A stretch of 64,000 nucleotides of DNA from Calothrix sp. HK-06 (GTDB taxonomy: Bacteria > Cyanobacteriota > Cyanobacteriia > Cyanobacteriales > Nostocaceae): assembly GCF_001904745.1 (NCBI RefSeq), contig NZ_MRCD01000007.1, positions 1 through 64,000 of the forward strand. The letters run 5' to 3'. The translations under genes were made by a program, and so were the position numbers. Below, piece by piece: positions 54,735 to 63,944 of this stretch (position 1 is the first letter of the stretch; each line of letters starts with the position of its first letter). The notes under the pieces were generated by a model. That model searched no databases, was not told the DNA's origin, and worked only from the letters and a program-made list of their open reading frames with translations.

Positions 54735-55388
54735 TTAAGCGGGTCTTTTAGCTTCTACGGCAACAGCTTCTACTTCGTCTTTGCTTAAAGACTCTAAAAT
54801 GGACTGAGCTTGTTCTCCACCCAAAAGACGCAAGGAGAGGACAACTCGATGGCGAATTTGCCAATCGGGATTTTCTGCCAGTGGTGCAATTAAAGAAACC
54901 GCTTCTGGGTTTCCTAGCTCACCCAAAGAGCTAATTGCCGAAATTTTGACTAATTCATTACTTGAGTCGAGTGCTTCTTTTAGCAACTCAAATCCCCGTG
55001 GTTCCCCTAATGCTCCTAATGTAGCAATTATACTGAGTTGTACAATCCATTCACTTGTGCTGTGATATAGCTGATTCAAATCATCGTATGCTGTCACCAA
55101 CTTTAAGGCGCCGATACAATCAGCAGCAGCAGCTTGGACATCAGGTTCTGGGTCTTGTATCATGCGACGCAGCAATGAAAGCGATAAATCTAAATCTTGA
55201 CTACCTAAAGTATCTATTTGACTAACTGCTGAGTAGCGAACACGCGAATTAGAATCATTCAAAGCAGATTGAATCAATTCAAAACCAATACCTGGTTCTA
55301 AGTCTCTAATTAAATTTACGGCACGCAAACGGTCGCCTAAATCTTCTGAAGAAAGCATCTGCTTAACAGTATCAGGTGTAACGCTCAT
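54735..55388 (-). CDS. nblB: HEAT-repeat protein, probably NblB (phycobilisome degradation)
   Basis: 217 residues of HEAT/PBS-lyase-like helical repeats: EDLGDRLRAVNLIRDLEPGI, then SALNDSNSRVRYSAVSQIDT, DPEPDVQAAAADCIGALKLV, STSEWIVQLSIIATLGALGE and NELVKISAISSLGELGNPEA. The length, repeat order and ending match cyanobacterial NblB, which is needed for phycobilisome breakdown in nutrient starvation and is related to bilin lyases such as CpcE. Start: ATG at 55388. The match is by recall, so a different HEAT-repeat protein remains possible. Confidence 0.75.
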   Translation of the reverse strand: MSVTPDTVKQMLSSEDLGDRLRAVNLIRDLEPGIGFELIQSALNDSNSRVRYSAVSQIDTLGSQDLDLSLSLLRRMIQDPEPDVQAAAADCIGALKLVTAYDDLNQLYHSTSEWIVQLSIIATLGALGEPRGFELLKEALDSSNELVKISAISSLGELGNPEAVSLIAPLAENPDWQIRHRVVLSLRLLGGEQAQSILESLSKDEVEAVAVEAKRPA

Positions 55389-55462
55389 CAAAATCTCTCT
55401 CTTTTAACGATATAAAACTAAAATTTGTTTGAATACAGGTGCATATCTAAAGACACTGGTGA

Positions 55463-55921
55463 TTAAGCACTAGCCATCGCGCGTATTATGTCACCACGTG
55501 TGAGGATACCAATGACTTGACCCTCGCTGTCAAGTATCGGCAGACGGTGGATATTTTTATCGTGCATGAGTTTAGCAGCATCACGCAGTGATTTATCTGG
55601 AGCTATGGTTATTGGGTCTTTGCTCATTACCTCCCCAACCGTTTGCCCAAGCGCTTTATGTAAATCGCGTTCGTATGTGGCAGGATTTTGTAAATAAATT
55701 ACACTATCTAGAAACATAATGTAGGCAGGTGGCGTTACACCCGTTTCTTGCCACATCAAATCTGTCTCTGAGATTATACCTATAAGCTTTCCGCTATCGT
55801 CAACAACGGGTAGCCCACTAATTCGTCGCTCTGCTAAAATTTTTATTGCTTCAGTTAAAGAAGTTTCACGTTTAACAACTACCGGGTTGCGGCTCATCAC
55901 ATCAGCAACTGTTTTAGTCAT
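55463..55921 (-). CDS. Two-CBS-domain protein
   Basis: 152 residues made of two CBS domains: VADVMSRNPVVVKRETSLTE with AERRISGLPVVDDSGKLIGI, and VGEVMSKDPITIAPDKSLRD with MHDKNIHRLPILDSEGQVIG. Such stand-alone pairs bind adenosine nucleotides and switch partner proteins; in plants and cyanobacteria some act on thioredoxin systems. A loop about 20 residues longer than usual separates the halves. The nblB gene is 74 bases downstream on the same strand. Confidence 0.93.
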   Translation of the reverse strand: MTKTVADVMSRNPVVVKRETSLTEAIKILAERRISGLPVVDDSGKLIGIISETDLMWQETGVTPPAYIMFLDSVIYLQNPATYERDLHKALGQTVGEVMSKDPITIAPDKSLRDAAKLMHDKNIHRLPILDSEGQVIGILTRGDIIRAMASA

Positions 55922-56259
55922 GCTTTTACCCTGTACATATATAGTTCTTTTAAATCAATTGTAAGGAAATTTTCTTATTCACTTGATACTGCGATACAGA
56001 TTGTTACCTAGAAACCGGGTTTTTTCATTCATAGCTGTAATAAAAATGGCGATTTTGCGTAAAAACCCGGTTTATTAGCGCCGTTATCATAAACTGGCTT
56101 TCTTTACGATTCTCGTAACCAATCGTAATTATTTTTAATTATTTTTAATTATTTAAATTCTTGGATGCATATATATATAGAGAAGTATAAACTTGTATTA
56201 AAAGCCTTAAAAATTTGTTTTTACCGCTAATACGTACTCACGTTATATAAAAATTCAAC
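55922..56259. other. Divergent intergenic region with AAACCGGGTTT repeat
   Basis: Carries the promoters of the CBS gene and the aldolase gene, a CCGGGTTT inverted repeat at 56010-56073 and a tandem of AATTATTTTT about 56127-56155. Confidence 0.5.
56010..56073. repeat. AGAAACCGGGTTT...AAACCCGGTTT element
   Basis: Inverted ends AGAAACCGGGTTTTTT (56010-56025) and AAAAACCCGGTTT (56061-56073). The inner sequence (TAATAAAAATGGCGATTTT) is related to that of the copy at 57041-57126. Confidence 0.7.
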
Positions 56260-57036
56260 ATGCAAATTACATCACGCCTTAAACCCAAAGCTCCCACTCC
56301 ACCTACTTTTACTTGTGTTGGTGAAGAACGTTTACATCGTAAACAGCGTCTCGCAGCAGCACTTAGATTATTTGCTAAATACGGTTTCGATGAAGGTGTT
56401 GCCGGACATATTACCGCACGTGACCCAGAATTCTTAGACAGTTTTTGGGTAAATCCATTTGGAATGCATTTTGGCGAGATTAAAGCCAGCGACCTTATCC
56501 GTGTTAACCATTTGGGAGATGTCGTTGAGGGTGAACATCCTGTTAATGAAGCTGCATTCGCTATTCATTCCCAAATTCATGCTGTACGTCCTGATGTGGT
56601 TTCCGCAGTTCATACTCACTCAATTTACGGTAAAAGCTGGTCGAGTTTAGGTCGCCAACTTGACCCTCTAAGTCAAGATGCGTGCGCTTTTTACCAGCAT
56701 CACAGCGTTTACCATGATTATAATGGTGTAGTTTTAGACCCAGAAGAAGGTAGACGTATTGCTGAGACTCTAGGGGATAACAAAGCTTTAATTTTAAAAA
56801 ATCACGGTTTACTAACGGTGGGTCACTCAGTTGATGAAGCTGCATGGTGGTTTATTTCTATGGAGCGCAACAGTCAAGCGCAATTACTCGCTGAAGCTGC
56901 TGGTAAACCAGGTTTTATTAACCACGACTCTGCAACTTTAGCACGTCATCAAGTTGGCTCGCATTACATGGGTTGGTTTAGTTTCCAACCCTTGTACGAT
57001 ATGATTACCCGACAACAACCTGAACTTTTACATTAG
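56260..57036 (+). CDS. Class II aldolase/adducin-family protein
   Basis: 258 residues. Class II aldolase fold: RLAAALRLFAKYGFDEGVAG, then HITARDPE, WVNPFGMHFGEIKASDLIRV, and the zinc ligands in VHTHSIYGKSWS (His-x-His) and LKNHGLLTVGHSVDEAAWWF (His). All metal ligands of L-fuculose-phosphate-aldolase-like enzymes are present, and a Glu in VNEAAFAIHS serves as the likely acid. Substrate cannot be named; adducin-like members exist without activity. Own promoter, plus strand. Confidence 0.9.
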   Translation: MQITSRLKPKAPTPPTFTCVGEERLHRKQRLAAALRLFAKYGFDEGVAGHITARDPEFLDSFWVNPFGMHFGEIKASDLIRVNHLGDVVEGEHPVNEAAFAIHSQIHAVRPDVVSAVHTHSIYGKSWSSLGRQLDPLSQDACAFYQHHSVYHDYNGVVLDPEEGRRIAETLGDNKALILKNHGLLTVGHSVDEAAWWFISMERNSQAQLLAEAAGKPGFINHDSATLARHQVGSHYMGWFSFQPLYDMITRQQPELLH

Positions 57037-57040
57037 AAAC

Positions 57041-57126
57041 CAGAAACCGGGTTTTTTTGTCGATAACTTGTAATAAAAGTGATGATTTGTCTGCGACAAT
57101 GAATGCGTAGAAACCCGGTTTCTTTT
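57041..57126. repeat. AGAAACCGGGTTT...AAACCCGGTTTCT element between convergent genes
   Basis: Inverted ends at 57041-57058 and 57109-57126; it spans the whole gap between the aldolase and alkaline phosphatase stops and can form a stable hairpin, so a bidirectional terminator role is likely. Confidence 0.75.
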
Positions 57127-58873
57127 AACTTACAGGCGCCGCAGTTATTGCTTCGAGCATAACCTTATATATATGAGATTGGTCTACAGCACCTTCAACT
57201 CCAGGTATCGAGTAAGTCTTTGCGGCGCGTCCTGGGGGGTGGTCAATAAAGGTAACATTTTTACCAATATATTTATCAAAGTTAGCTAGATTACCTTGAT
57301 AATAAATAGGTACTAAGTGATTACTATGATTACCCCAGCCATATTTAATACTCGAATTACTACCCCAGAAGTGAGCAGCTTCGGTGGGTTTATGTTTGTT
57401 GTACGTCAAATCTTCGGCGCCAAATTTAGTTAATAATTCCTGAAAGTTGGGATTAAGCGTTAAATAATGGTCATGGTCAGCAGTGACGATTAGTAAATTC
57501 TTCTTCCAACCACCATTTTGATTAATCCAATTAACAACAGTGCCTACAGCTTTGTCAAAATCCTTCACAGTCCCAATCAGGTTGTCCATATTATCATCGT
57601 GACAAGCCCAGTCGATATCTCCACCCTCGACCATTAACCAAAATCCATCAGGGTCTTTACCCAAAACAGTTAAGGCTGCCTGCGTTAAATCTGATAAAGT
57701 TGGATTTTCGTTAATTTCTTTTTTGATAAAATCAGCATCGGTTTCACCAGGTAACAAAGGACGTACTGTGTCAGGTTTGGGAATTTGCTCATTTTTGCTA
57801 GCGGTGGAATACACCGAAGCACTATCAAAACCAGTACTACTGTAATCACCATTTGCAGTACTAAAAGGTAAATTACCACTTTGTCCACGGGCGCCGTATA
57901 ATCCCAAAAGTTTCTCGTGTTTATTTGGGTCAAGAGAGTTAGCTGTTTCTAACAAAGTTTTAGCAGCATTTGGTCCTCGTTCTACAAACGTGTAACCATA
58001 AGAGTTATTCTTGGGCTTTTCTTTAAACTCTTTATAAGTTGACTCCATCATATATATATAGTTATAAAATCCTCCTCTGGTTCCTTTGTTATCCATGTCA
58101 AGCGGATGACCACCACCTAGTAACACAGTTGGCTTAAAGATTTTTAACGTTTGCTGGAGAATATTATCTAAGTCAGCATTAGGAGCATCATATTTGCTGC
58201 GTCGATTTACAAATGAAGCGGCGGCGCCTGGTGTAGCATGGCTAATAGGAACGGATGTAACTAAACCAGTAGATTTACCTTTGAGTGCAGCTTGTTCAAG
58301 AATAGTAGTTTGGCGCCGTTCGTAAATATCTACACCCATTGCGTTATTGTAAGTTTTGGCACCTGTATAAAGGGTAGTAGCTGTACCAGCAGAATCAGGA
58401 TAATTTTGTTTGATATATTCTTTATCATTGCCGGGTGTCCAAGGGTTTTTACCTCCTTTAACTGGGTCATAGCCAACAATATTATTCTTTGGTTGGAAAA
58501 CAAAGCCAGGGGTAACAGCACTTTTGCCAGTTTCAAAATTTGTTTCATCTAGGGCAGAATTATTAGGCGAAAACGAACCGCCTTTGTTTTGTATTAAAGT
58601 ACCGTAAGTAGTCGCCCAAGTATAACCTTCAAGCTTTTGAAAATTTAAACCTTGTCCCTTACCTTCTGTATATAGAGGGGCGCCGTTTCCAACAGCACCA
58701 ACGCGCGCCATTTGCCACCCCATACCATCACCAATCATCAATATTACATTGACTCCATTACCGCGTGCTGACTTGGAAAGAAAAGGAACACAGCCAAACG
58801 CTACAAACGTTACTAAGAAAGCAGATGCCATCAAAGCCATCCATTTCTGATGTTTTCGGCGTATTGAAGTCAT
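57125..58873 (-). CDS. Alkaline phosphatase (PhoA-type superfamily), lipoprotein
   Basis: 582 residues. Signal peptide with lipobox VAFG-C (about residue 28). Metal and nucleophile motifs: VNVILMIGDGMGWQ (Asp), DSAGTATTLYTGAKTYNNAM (Ser nucleophile in DSAGTAT), VEGGDIDWACHDDNMD, VTADHDH and a later His in AAHFWGSN... GWGNHSNHLVP. It should release phosphate from esters outside the cell; a Pho box cannot be identified with confidence. Start at the ATG 58873. Confidence 0.92.
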   Translation of the reverse strand: MTSIRRKHQKWMALMASAFLVTFVAFGCVPFLSKSARGNGVNVILMIGDGMGWQMARVGAVGNGAPLYTEGKGQGLNFQKLEGYTWATTYGTLIQNKGGSFSPNNSALDETNFETGKSAVTPGFVFQPKNNIVGYDPVKGGKNPWTPGNDKEYIKQNYPDSAGTATTLYTGAKTYNNAMGVDIYERRQTTILEQAALKGKSTGLVTSVPISHATPGAAASFVNRRSKYDAPNADLDNILQQTLKIFKPTVLLGGGHPLDMDNKGTRGGFYNYIYMMESTYKEFKEKPKNNSYGYTFVERGPNAAKTLLETANSLDPNKHEKLLGLYGARGQSGNLPFSTANGDYSSTGFDSASVYSTASKNEQIPKPDTVRPLLPGETDADFIKKEINENPTLSDLTQAALTVLGKDPDGFWLMVEGGDIDWACHDDNMDNLIGTVKDFDKAVGTVVNWINQNGGWKKNLLIVTADHDHYLTLNPNFQELLTKFGAEDLTYNKHKPTEAAHFWGSNSSIKYGWGNHSNHLVPIYYQGNLANFDKYIGKNVTFIDHPPGRAAKTYSIPGVEGAVDQSHIYKVMLEAITAAPVS

Positions 58874-58948
58874 TTTAAGTTACCAAGAAATTATCGAATC
58901 TATTGTCCCATTGTTAAAGAAAATTATTAACTAAAGGTTAAATAAGTT

Positions 58949-59062
58949 GATCCCCCCTAACCCCCCTTATTAAGGGGGGAACAAGAGATTTTTCAGATTC
59001 CTTATTAATATGGAAGATAAGAGATTTTAAGCCCCCCCTTATTAAGGGGGGTTGGGGGGATC
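58949..59062. repeat. Poly-C/G long inverted repeat
   Basis: GATCCCCCCTAACCCCCC at the left end and GGGGGGTTGGGGGGATC at the right end, with internal CCCCCCTTATTAAGGGGGG hairpins at both sides. Two of the few GATC sites of the window are at its exact ends. Confidence 0.8.
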
Positions 59063-59251
59063 AATTCCATTAAATAAACAATTTGCGAAAACTTTGCTCA
59101 ACTTGATGATATAAACCACCCTTAAAAAACCAAAGAGTAGTTTCCCAGCAAAAGAAAGAAACAAGCAATCTCTTTGCAACTATATATCTGGCGCCACTTA
59201 ACTTATGCAATACAGTAAACACTTACCTATAAACAAGAAAATATGCGAAAT

Positions 59252-59281
59252 GTAGGTTGGGTGCAGGAACGAAACCCAACA
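59252..59281. repeat. Dispersed GTAGGTTGGGT...AACCCAACA hairpin (copy 3)
   Basis: Fifteen bases after the following gene's stop codon at 59297; plausible terminator. Confidence 0.75.
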
Positions 59282-59296
59282 TATATTAATATGTTG

Positions 59297-60163
59297 TTAT
59301 AATTGAGGCGCCTCTACATTCGTTTTATTATCTAACTGGGGTACATTATCACGAATGGCGCCACGATAAATTAAGGTGCCAACAGTTTCTAAATTAAAAC
59401 CCCAACCAGAAGGTAAATTATTATCGCCGTCGTTTTGCCCTAAGTCTATATATATACGAGGTGGAACAAAATATTTCACATTTGTGGCGCCGAGAAACTC
59501 ATCAGCTTTGACCATAATTTCATCAACCGCAGCATCAAACGCTTCGTAGCTGTCGTAAGGTTGTTGAAGTTGGTTCTGCACGAAACCCATAAACTCGCGC
59601 ACACTACCAATTTTTGGGTCTAGTGGAACTTCGGGTTGCGGTTGCATTGGATAATAATCTACAGGAGGAACCCCAGGAATTTCTGTAGGAGGTGCAGGAG
59701 GTAGTGTAATACCAAGTTGTTTTAAGATTAATGGTTCTAGCGAAGCAAATAAATTAGCTTGAGCTTGTGCAACCAAAGCATCGTTGACATAAGCTTCTCG
59801 TGGTAAAAGAGTTCTAACTGCGCGTCGTACTACTTGTGAAAGTGTAAATGGTGGGAAAGGAATACTAGAAACTTCAATAGTTTGTCCATGTTGTTCCATT
59901 AGTACATCAAGCGGTGGTAAGTCTTCTGGCACAACTGGCATTTGGATGTTGAAGAATTTAAACTCAGGATTATTGCTTGTTTTGCTGAGTAAATTTACTT
60001 TGCGGTCGTTTTGACGGTCTTGCAGTTTCAAGAGTTCGGTTACTTTGGCTTCGTCACCGTCGAGTAATAAACTTAAACCTTGTTTGTTGAAGGGATATAC
60101 AGGAGTGTTTAGACCAATATATATGAACTCCGCACAGTAAGTTCTGTTTTTTGCCTCGTTCAA
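59297..60163 (-). CDS. Unrecognised protein, start uncertain
   Basis: 288 residues from a TTG at 60163. The coding look continues upstream in frame for 21 codons (ERILTALADAIDY just before) until a TAA, but no ATG or GTG is present there, and an ATG six codons upstream is out of frame. So the 5' end may carry a frameshift or use a rare start. No domain recognised. Visible: a Pro-rich middle (ITLPPAPPTEIPGVPPVDYY), FPPFTLSQVVRRAVRTLLPR, and a C-terminal PPRIYIDLGQN with SGWGFNLETVGTLIYRGA. No signal peptide or membrane span. Not linked to a neighbour by operon. Confidence 0.6.
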   Translation of the reverse strand: MNEAKNRTYCAEFIYIGLNTPVYPFNKQGLSLLLDGDEAKVTELLKLQDRQNDRKVNLLSKTSNNPEFKFFNIQMPVVPEDLPPLDVLMEQHGQTIEVSSIPFPPFTLSQVVRRAVRTLLPREAYVNDALVAQAQANLFASLEPLILKQLGITLPPAPPTEIPGVPPVDYYPMQPQPEVPLDPKIGSVREFMGFVQNQLQQPYDSYEAFDAAVDEIMVKADEFLGATNVKYFVPPRIYIDLGQNDGDNNLPSGWGFNLETVGTLIYRGAIRDNVPQLDNKTNVEAPQL

Positions 60164-60587
60164 ATAATCAATGGCATCGGCAAGGGCAGTTAAGATTCGC
60201 TCATTTATTTTTTTACAGATTTAATTGAGGTCATTAAAGATGTCATAAACTTTTATACCGCCTTTTCTAAAAGATTTGTGCAAATAGGCATGTATAAATT
60301 TTTAATTTTATGGAAGTTGGTATTTTAAATTACAAAATAAAAAACAGTAAGTATATGCGGCAAACTTTTTTATTTGCGTCAAGCAAAATACTTGCTATAT
60401 TTGTTAAAGATTTCGTAAATCCTCGAATTATGAGGAACACTTAAATCAAGCAGTTAGGTCTAGTACAGTATCCGGATACAGTAGTAAATGAAACGAAGTA
60501 TTTCCTGGAGATACAGAGTTATCTGTAGTACATTTGCTAATGTAATATAGAGACATTTTCAAGAACTATTAGAACAAGGGGAGTGAC
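60164..60587. other. 424-bp divergent intergenic region
   Basis: Holds promoters for both flanking genes. AT-rich, with no repeat of note. The first 65 bases at the left may be 5' coding sequence of the preceding gene. Confidence 0.45.
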
Positions 60588-61025
60588 ATGGAACTCAGCA
60601 ATAGACTTTTAGACCCAACGAAAAAAGGAATGGTTGTAGATGATTGCTGTAATATGATTGAGGAGCAGCTTGCTTCTAAGTCTGGTATCAGTGGTATGGC
60701 TTTGAAAGCTGCTTTTGCTGCTCTTAAAGGAATTAAGCCAGGATATATTAACGGTGCTGTAGAGCAACTTTTACCTTCGTGCTTAACAGCTATTGACCCT
60801 ATTTGGAATGAAGGTGTACAAAATGGCGACCCTGTGGGACATTTAGTAGCGAGTAGTTCTGTTACAGCAGATGCGCTGCTTAGTGTTACCGATGAGAAAG
60901 TCAAAAATTCAAGTCGCCAAATAGTAAAGGGAACCTACGAAAAGCTTCGTGGTTCTGCTAAGAAGCATGTGGAGGAAGCTGTGCCTGATTTTGCTAAGGT
61001 AATTGAGAAGCACGCTCAGGTGTAA
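60588..61025 (+). CDS. Small helical protein, DUF6918-like
   Basis: 145 residues, mostly helical and soluble: MELSNRLLDPTKKGMVVDDC, then CNMIEEQLASKSGISGMALK, and LVASSSVTADALLSVTDEKV with a C-terminal KGTYEKLRGSAKKHVEEAVP. I take it for the DUF6918 family, which occurs in cyanobacteria and actinobacteria; this is by recall. AGGGGAG lies four bases before the ATG, a strong ribosome site. Function unknown. Confidence 0.7.
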   Translation: MELSNRLLDPTKKGMVVDDCCNMIEEQLASKSGISGMALKAAFAALKGIKPGYINGAVEQLLPSCLTAIDPIWNEGVQNGDPVGHLVASSSVTADALLSVTDEKVKNSSRQIVKGTYEKLRGSAKKHVEEAVPDFAKVIEKHAQV

Positions 61026-61038
61026 TTTAAGATTGAAT

Positions 61039-61060
61039 GCACAGGCTTTCTGGCCTGTGC
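61039..61060. terminator. GCACAGGC...GCCTGTGC hairpin between convergent genes
   Basis: Eight-bp perfect arms with a six-nt loop, 14 bases past the stop at 61025 and 20 bases before the stop at 61080. Similar GC-AGGC words occur near 30440 and 42200, so this is again a dispersed unit. Confidence 0.6.
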
Positions 61061-61079
61061 TGCAACCGCTGTGGCACAA

Positions 61080-61970
61080 TTAGGTGATGGGTTCTTTGGT
61101 GGGTTGTGTTGGTTCTGAGAAATAATTATCAATCCAATTTAGGACTGGAACTAGTGATAGCAGCATTAATGCGGAGTAGATATCACCACCCCAGCTATCG
61201 TGAAGCCATTCAAATAGTCCTTCGTTTCCTGTACCGTGGAAAAATGTTAGTAGTGTGTTGCGAATAATGTTGGCGCCAACACTAATTACGATAGCGCTAC
61301 CAAGGAACGAACCAATTTTACGACGTGAGCTAATGGCGCCTGTCCAATGTAGTAGCATCAGGCATACATATAAAGTTGTAAACAGCATTTTTAAGCCAGC
61401 GCAATACGGCGCCACTTCTACAACCCGTCCATCAACAAATATATATATACCATCTACATAGACGTTCATTCCTAACTGATTCAAAATAAAACCAGCTGTA
61501 CCCGCAATAAAAGCTTGTAAAGGTACACTAAACGGAGCAATCAAATAAGGAACTGAAGTCGGTGTTGCTAAAAATATTAGTAATAAAGGAAACCATTGCA
61601 GTTTAAACCCGGCTCGACCTTTGAGCCATAAGCATAAACCAGTTAAAATCAGCGGCAGCGAGAGGTTTACGTATTCACCTACTCCACTGATGTAAAAAAA
61701 TGCTCCTATCAATAATAAAACGGCGCCCAATGGGTGATTTTTAGAGCGCAGTCTATACCATAATTTTCGGTTTTGCCACACCAAGTACGCAGCAAAAGGC
61801 AAACCAATCAATCCGTGGCTAAAATACTCGTGTTCTGTACTAATACTTTTATTAACCCAACCATCAACCCAGTGTAAAAGTATAGGAGCATAAAGTAGTA
61901 CTAAAACACCAATTGTCGCGAAGTTGAATAACTCGGTTGGATTTGTAGTTCTATAGGAGCGTTGATACAT
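61080..61970 (-). CDS. crtB: Cyanoexosortase B
   Basis: 296-residue polytopic membrane cysteine protease/transpeptidase that processes PEP-CTERM proteins. About eight hydrophobic spans. Catalytic triad of the exosortase/archaeosortase family: Cys190 in VEVAPYCAGLKML, Arg237 in GANIIRNTLL, His257 in FEWLHDSWGG. The N-terminal EHEYFSHG and LPFAAYLVWQNR are also typical. I assign type B by overall resemblance; type A is the alternative. Here crtB denotes the exosortase and not phytoene synthase. It lies downstream of a DegT aminotransferase gene (36-base gap), and its presumed substrate is the protein at 53449. Confidence 0.87.
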   Translation of the reverse strand: MYQRSYRTTNPTELFNFATIGVLVLLYAPILLHWVDGWVNKSISTEHEYFSHGLIGLPFAAYLVWQNRKLWYRLRSKNHPLGAVLLLIGAFFYISGVGEYVNLSLPLILTGLCLWLKGRAGFKLQWFPLLLIFLATPTSVPYLIAPFSVPLQAFIAGTAGFILNQLGMNVYVDGIYIFVDGRVVEVAPYCAGLKMLFTTLYVCLMLLHWTGAISSRRKIGSFLGSAIVISVGANIIRNTLLTFFHGTGNEGLFEWLHDSWGGDIYSALMLLSLVPVLNWIDNYFSEPTQPTKEPIT

Positions 61971-62006
61971 AGTATGTGTGAGGGAATAAAAAACTCCCGT
62001 AAATTC

Positions 62007-63164
62007 TTAAGTATTAAGTATTGCTAATTCTGGTTCGCAGAGTACTTCGGCAATTGTTGCCACTGTTTCTTTGACCTGACTTGGCGTTAAACCTGGATAC
62101 ATTGGCAATGATAGTATTTGTTTTGCTAATGCTTCGGCGTGTGGGAAGTCACCAATTTGATAACCGAGGTTAGCAAAAGCGGGTTGAAGGTGGCATGGTA
62201 TGGGGTAATGAATACCTGTTTGAATTCCAGCTTCAATAAATTTTTGCTGCAAGTCTTGGCGAGATATTGAACTATCTTCAGTAATTTTAACAACGTATAG
62301 GTGATATACATGTCCTTCGTCGCTTTGATTTTGCATTGGTATTATTCCTTTTGATGCCAATGGCGCCAATTCGGAATCGTAAAGCTTTGCAAGCTGCAAG
62401 CGTTGACGGTTCCATGCAGATAAATATGGTAATTTTTCTAACAAGACTGCTGCTTGTAGTGTGTCTAGACGACTATTTGTACCTGGGTCGGTATGATAAT
62501 ATTTATACGAGGCACCGTAATTACGTAAGCGCGTCATTTTTTGTGCGACTTCCGCATCACTAGTTAGTAGCATTCCTCCATCACCAATGGCGCCTAAGTT
62601 TTTACTAGGGTAAAAGCTAAATGCTGCCGCAGTTCCAACCGAACCAGCGCGATACCCATCACGAGTTGCTAAGTGCGCTTGCGCTGCATCTTCAAAAATC
62701 AGTAGGTTATGAGTTTTAGCAAAATTTAATAATTCTAAAGGCGAAACCATTTGTCCATAAAGATGGACTGGAATAATTGCTTTCGTTTTAGATGTAACAG
62801 CCGCAGAAGCCGCTTCTAAATCAATTAAGGCTGTTTTTGGGCAACAATCAACAAAAATTGGTGTTGCTCCTGCTCTTATTACCCCTATCAATGTTGCAAC
62901 AAATGTGTTTGCTGGCAATATTACTTCGTCATCAACACCAATGTTACAAGCTTGTAGCCCTAGAGCAATGGCATCGGTTCCAGATGCAACTCCTATGCCA
63001 AATTCCGCGTGCGATGCTGCTGCAAATGCTTTTTCAAAATCGGTTAACGCTTTACCTAAAATAAAATCTCCGTTTTGCAGTACAGACTGTATTGCTAAAT
63101 TTATTTGATTTTGAATCGGTTGATGTTGGAAATTTAAATCTACAAAAGGAATTTTAACGTTCAT
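62007..63164 (-). CDS. DegT/DnrJ/EryC1/StrS-family sugar aminotransferase
   Basis: 385 residues from the ATG at 63164 (a TTG at 63173 would add three). PLP-dependent fold: PFVDLNFQHQPIQNQI, ASGTDAIALGLQACNIGVDD, FVATLIGVIRAGATPIFVDC, EDAAQAHLAT, PLP lysine in FSFYPSKNLGAIGDGGML (about K188), and a C-terminal GIHYPIPCHLQPAF. Acts on nucleotide keto-sugars to give amino sugars for surface polysaccharides. Adjacent to the exosortase gene, which fits the known link of exosortases with exopolysaccharide genes. Confidence 0.92.
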   Translation of the reverse strand: MNVKIPFVDLNFQHQPIQNQINLAIQSVLQNGDFILGKALTDFEKAFAAASHAEFGIGVASGTDAIALGLQACNIGVDDEVILPANTFVATLIGVIRAGATPIFVDCCPKTALIDLEAASAAVTSKTKAIIPVHLYGQMVSPLELLNFAKTHNLLIFEDAAQAHLATRDGYRAGSVGTAAAFSFYPSKNLGAIGDGGMLLTSDAEVAQKMTRLRNYGASYKYYHTDPGTNSRLDTLQAAVLLEKLPYLSAWNRQRLQLAKLYDSELAPLASKGIIPMQNQSDEGHVYHLYVVKITEDSSISRQDLQQKFIEAGIQTGIHYPIPCHLQPAFANLGYQIGDFPHAEALAKQILSLPMYPGLTPSQVKETVATIAEVLCEPELAILNT

Positions 63165-63944
63165 GTTATTCAAATAATCGTAATTGAAAAATATTTTTAC
63201 TTGTCTGTTTTATAACAAAGTACACTCTATATGTGATTGAGCATAAGTTATTAAACAAATCATAAATGTGAAGGAATTGTAAATTTTGTATTAAGCTTTC
63301 TATTTATTTGCCTTTTCTTTTGCAATTAGATGTATTTTTATTTCTCTACCGCAAACAAGACCGAGTGCTGTCACGAGTTGTAGAGTCTGTACCACTGGTT
63401 GGTTTTCTCTCTTAGATTTGCAGCTAAATTTGCACTAAAAGGCAGTTGTGAATTTATATTTATATATTTGGTTATTTCATATTTTTTAAACCTAAAACTA
63501 TAGTTTCTAATCAATAATTAGCACAATATATTCACCTACCTGCCTCAGTAATAATAATGATATTTGGAATGTTAAAAGTACAAGTACTAGCGTCAGTAAA
63601 TAAATGCCTAATTACCGTAATATTATTGATGTTCGTGATTGAAAAATTACAACAAAGTAACGGGATATTGCTTAGATACGCTGCTGATTCGGCGCCCTTG
63701 TATTGATATTGTGGCTGTAAATGATTATCTCTCTTCGGTTGAATGCGGTAGCAGTAGGGGGTGAAAGCAGTTTTTATAGGGTATTAAACAGTCCGTTGAA
63801 TCGCGGACTTGAGAAGGTAAAAAAAAATTGGTGATAATTGTTTGTCTGGCATAAAAATGGGGAATGCTTAGAAATAGGAATAACCAGTTATGTCGTTGGT
63901 TATATGAAATACACTATCGAGTATTTATCAAGGTAACTGTGGTA
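63165..63944. other. 780-bp intergenic region
   Basis: AT-rich at the left. A 49-codon frame on the plus strand (63558-63707, MIFGMLKVQVLASVNKCLIT then a hydrophobic stretch) is possible but unsupported. A small hairpin AGTCCG / CGGACT is at 63790-63809. No rRNA, tRNA or repeat of the families above. Confidence 0.4.

Larger units (their letters stand above)
58874..59296. other. 423-bp intergenic region with two repeat families
   Basis: Contains the CCCCCCTTATTAAGGGGGG repeat (58949-59062) and the GTAGGTTGGGT hairpin (59252-59281), the latter right after the stop of the next gene. Promoter of the phosphatase at the left end. Confidence 0.55.
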
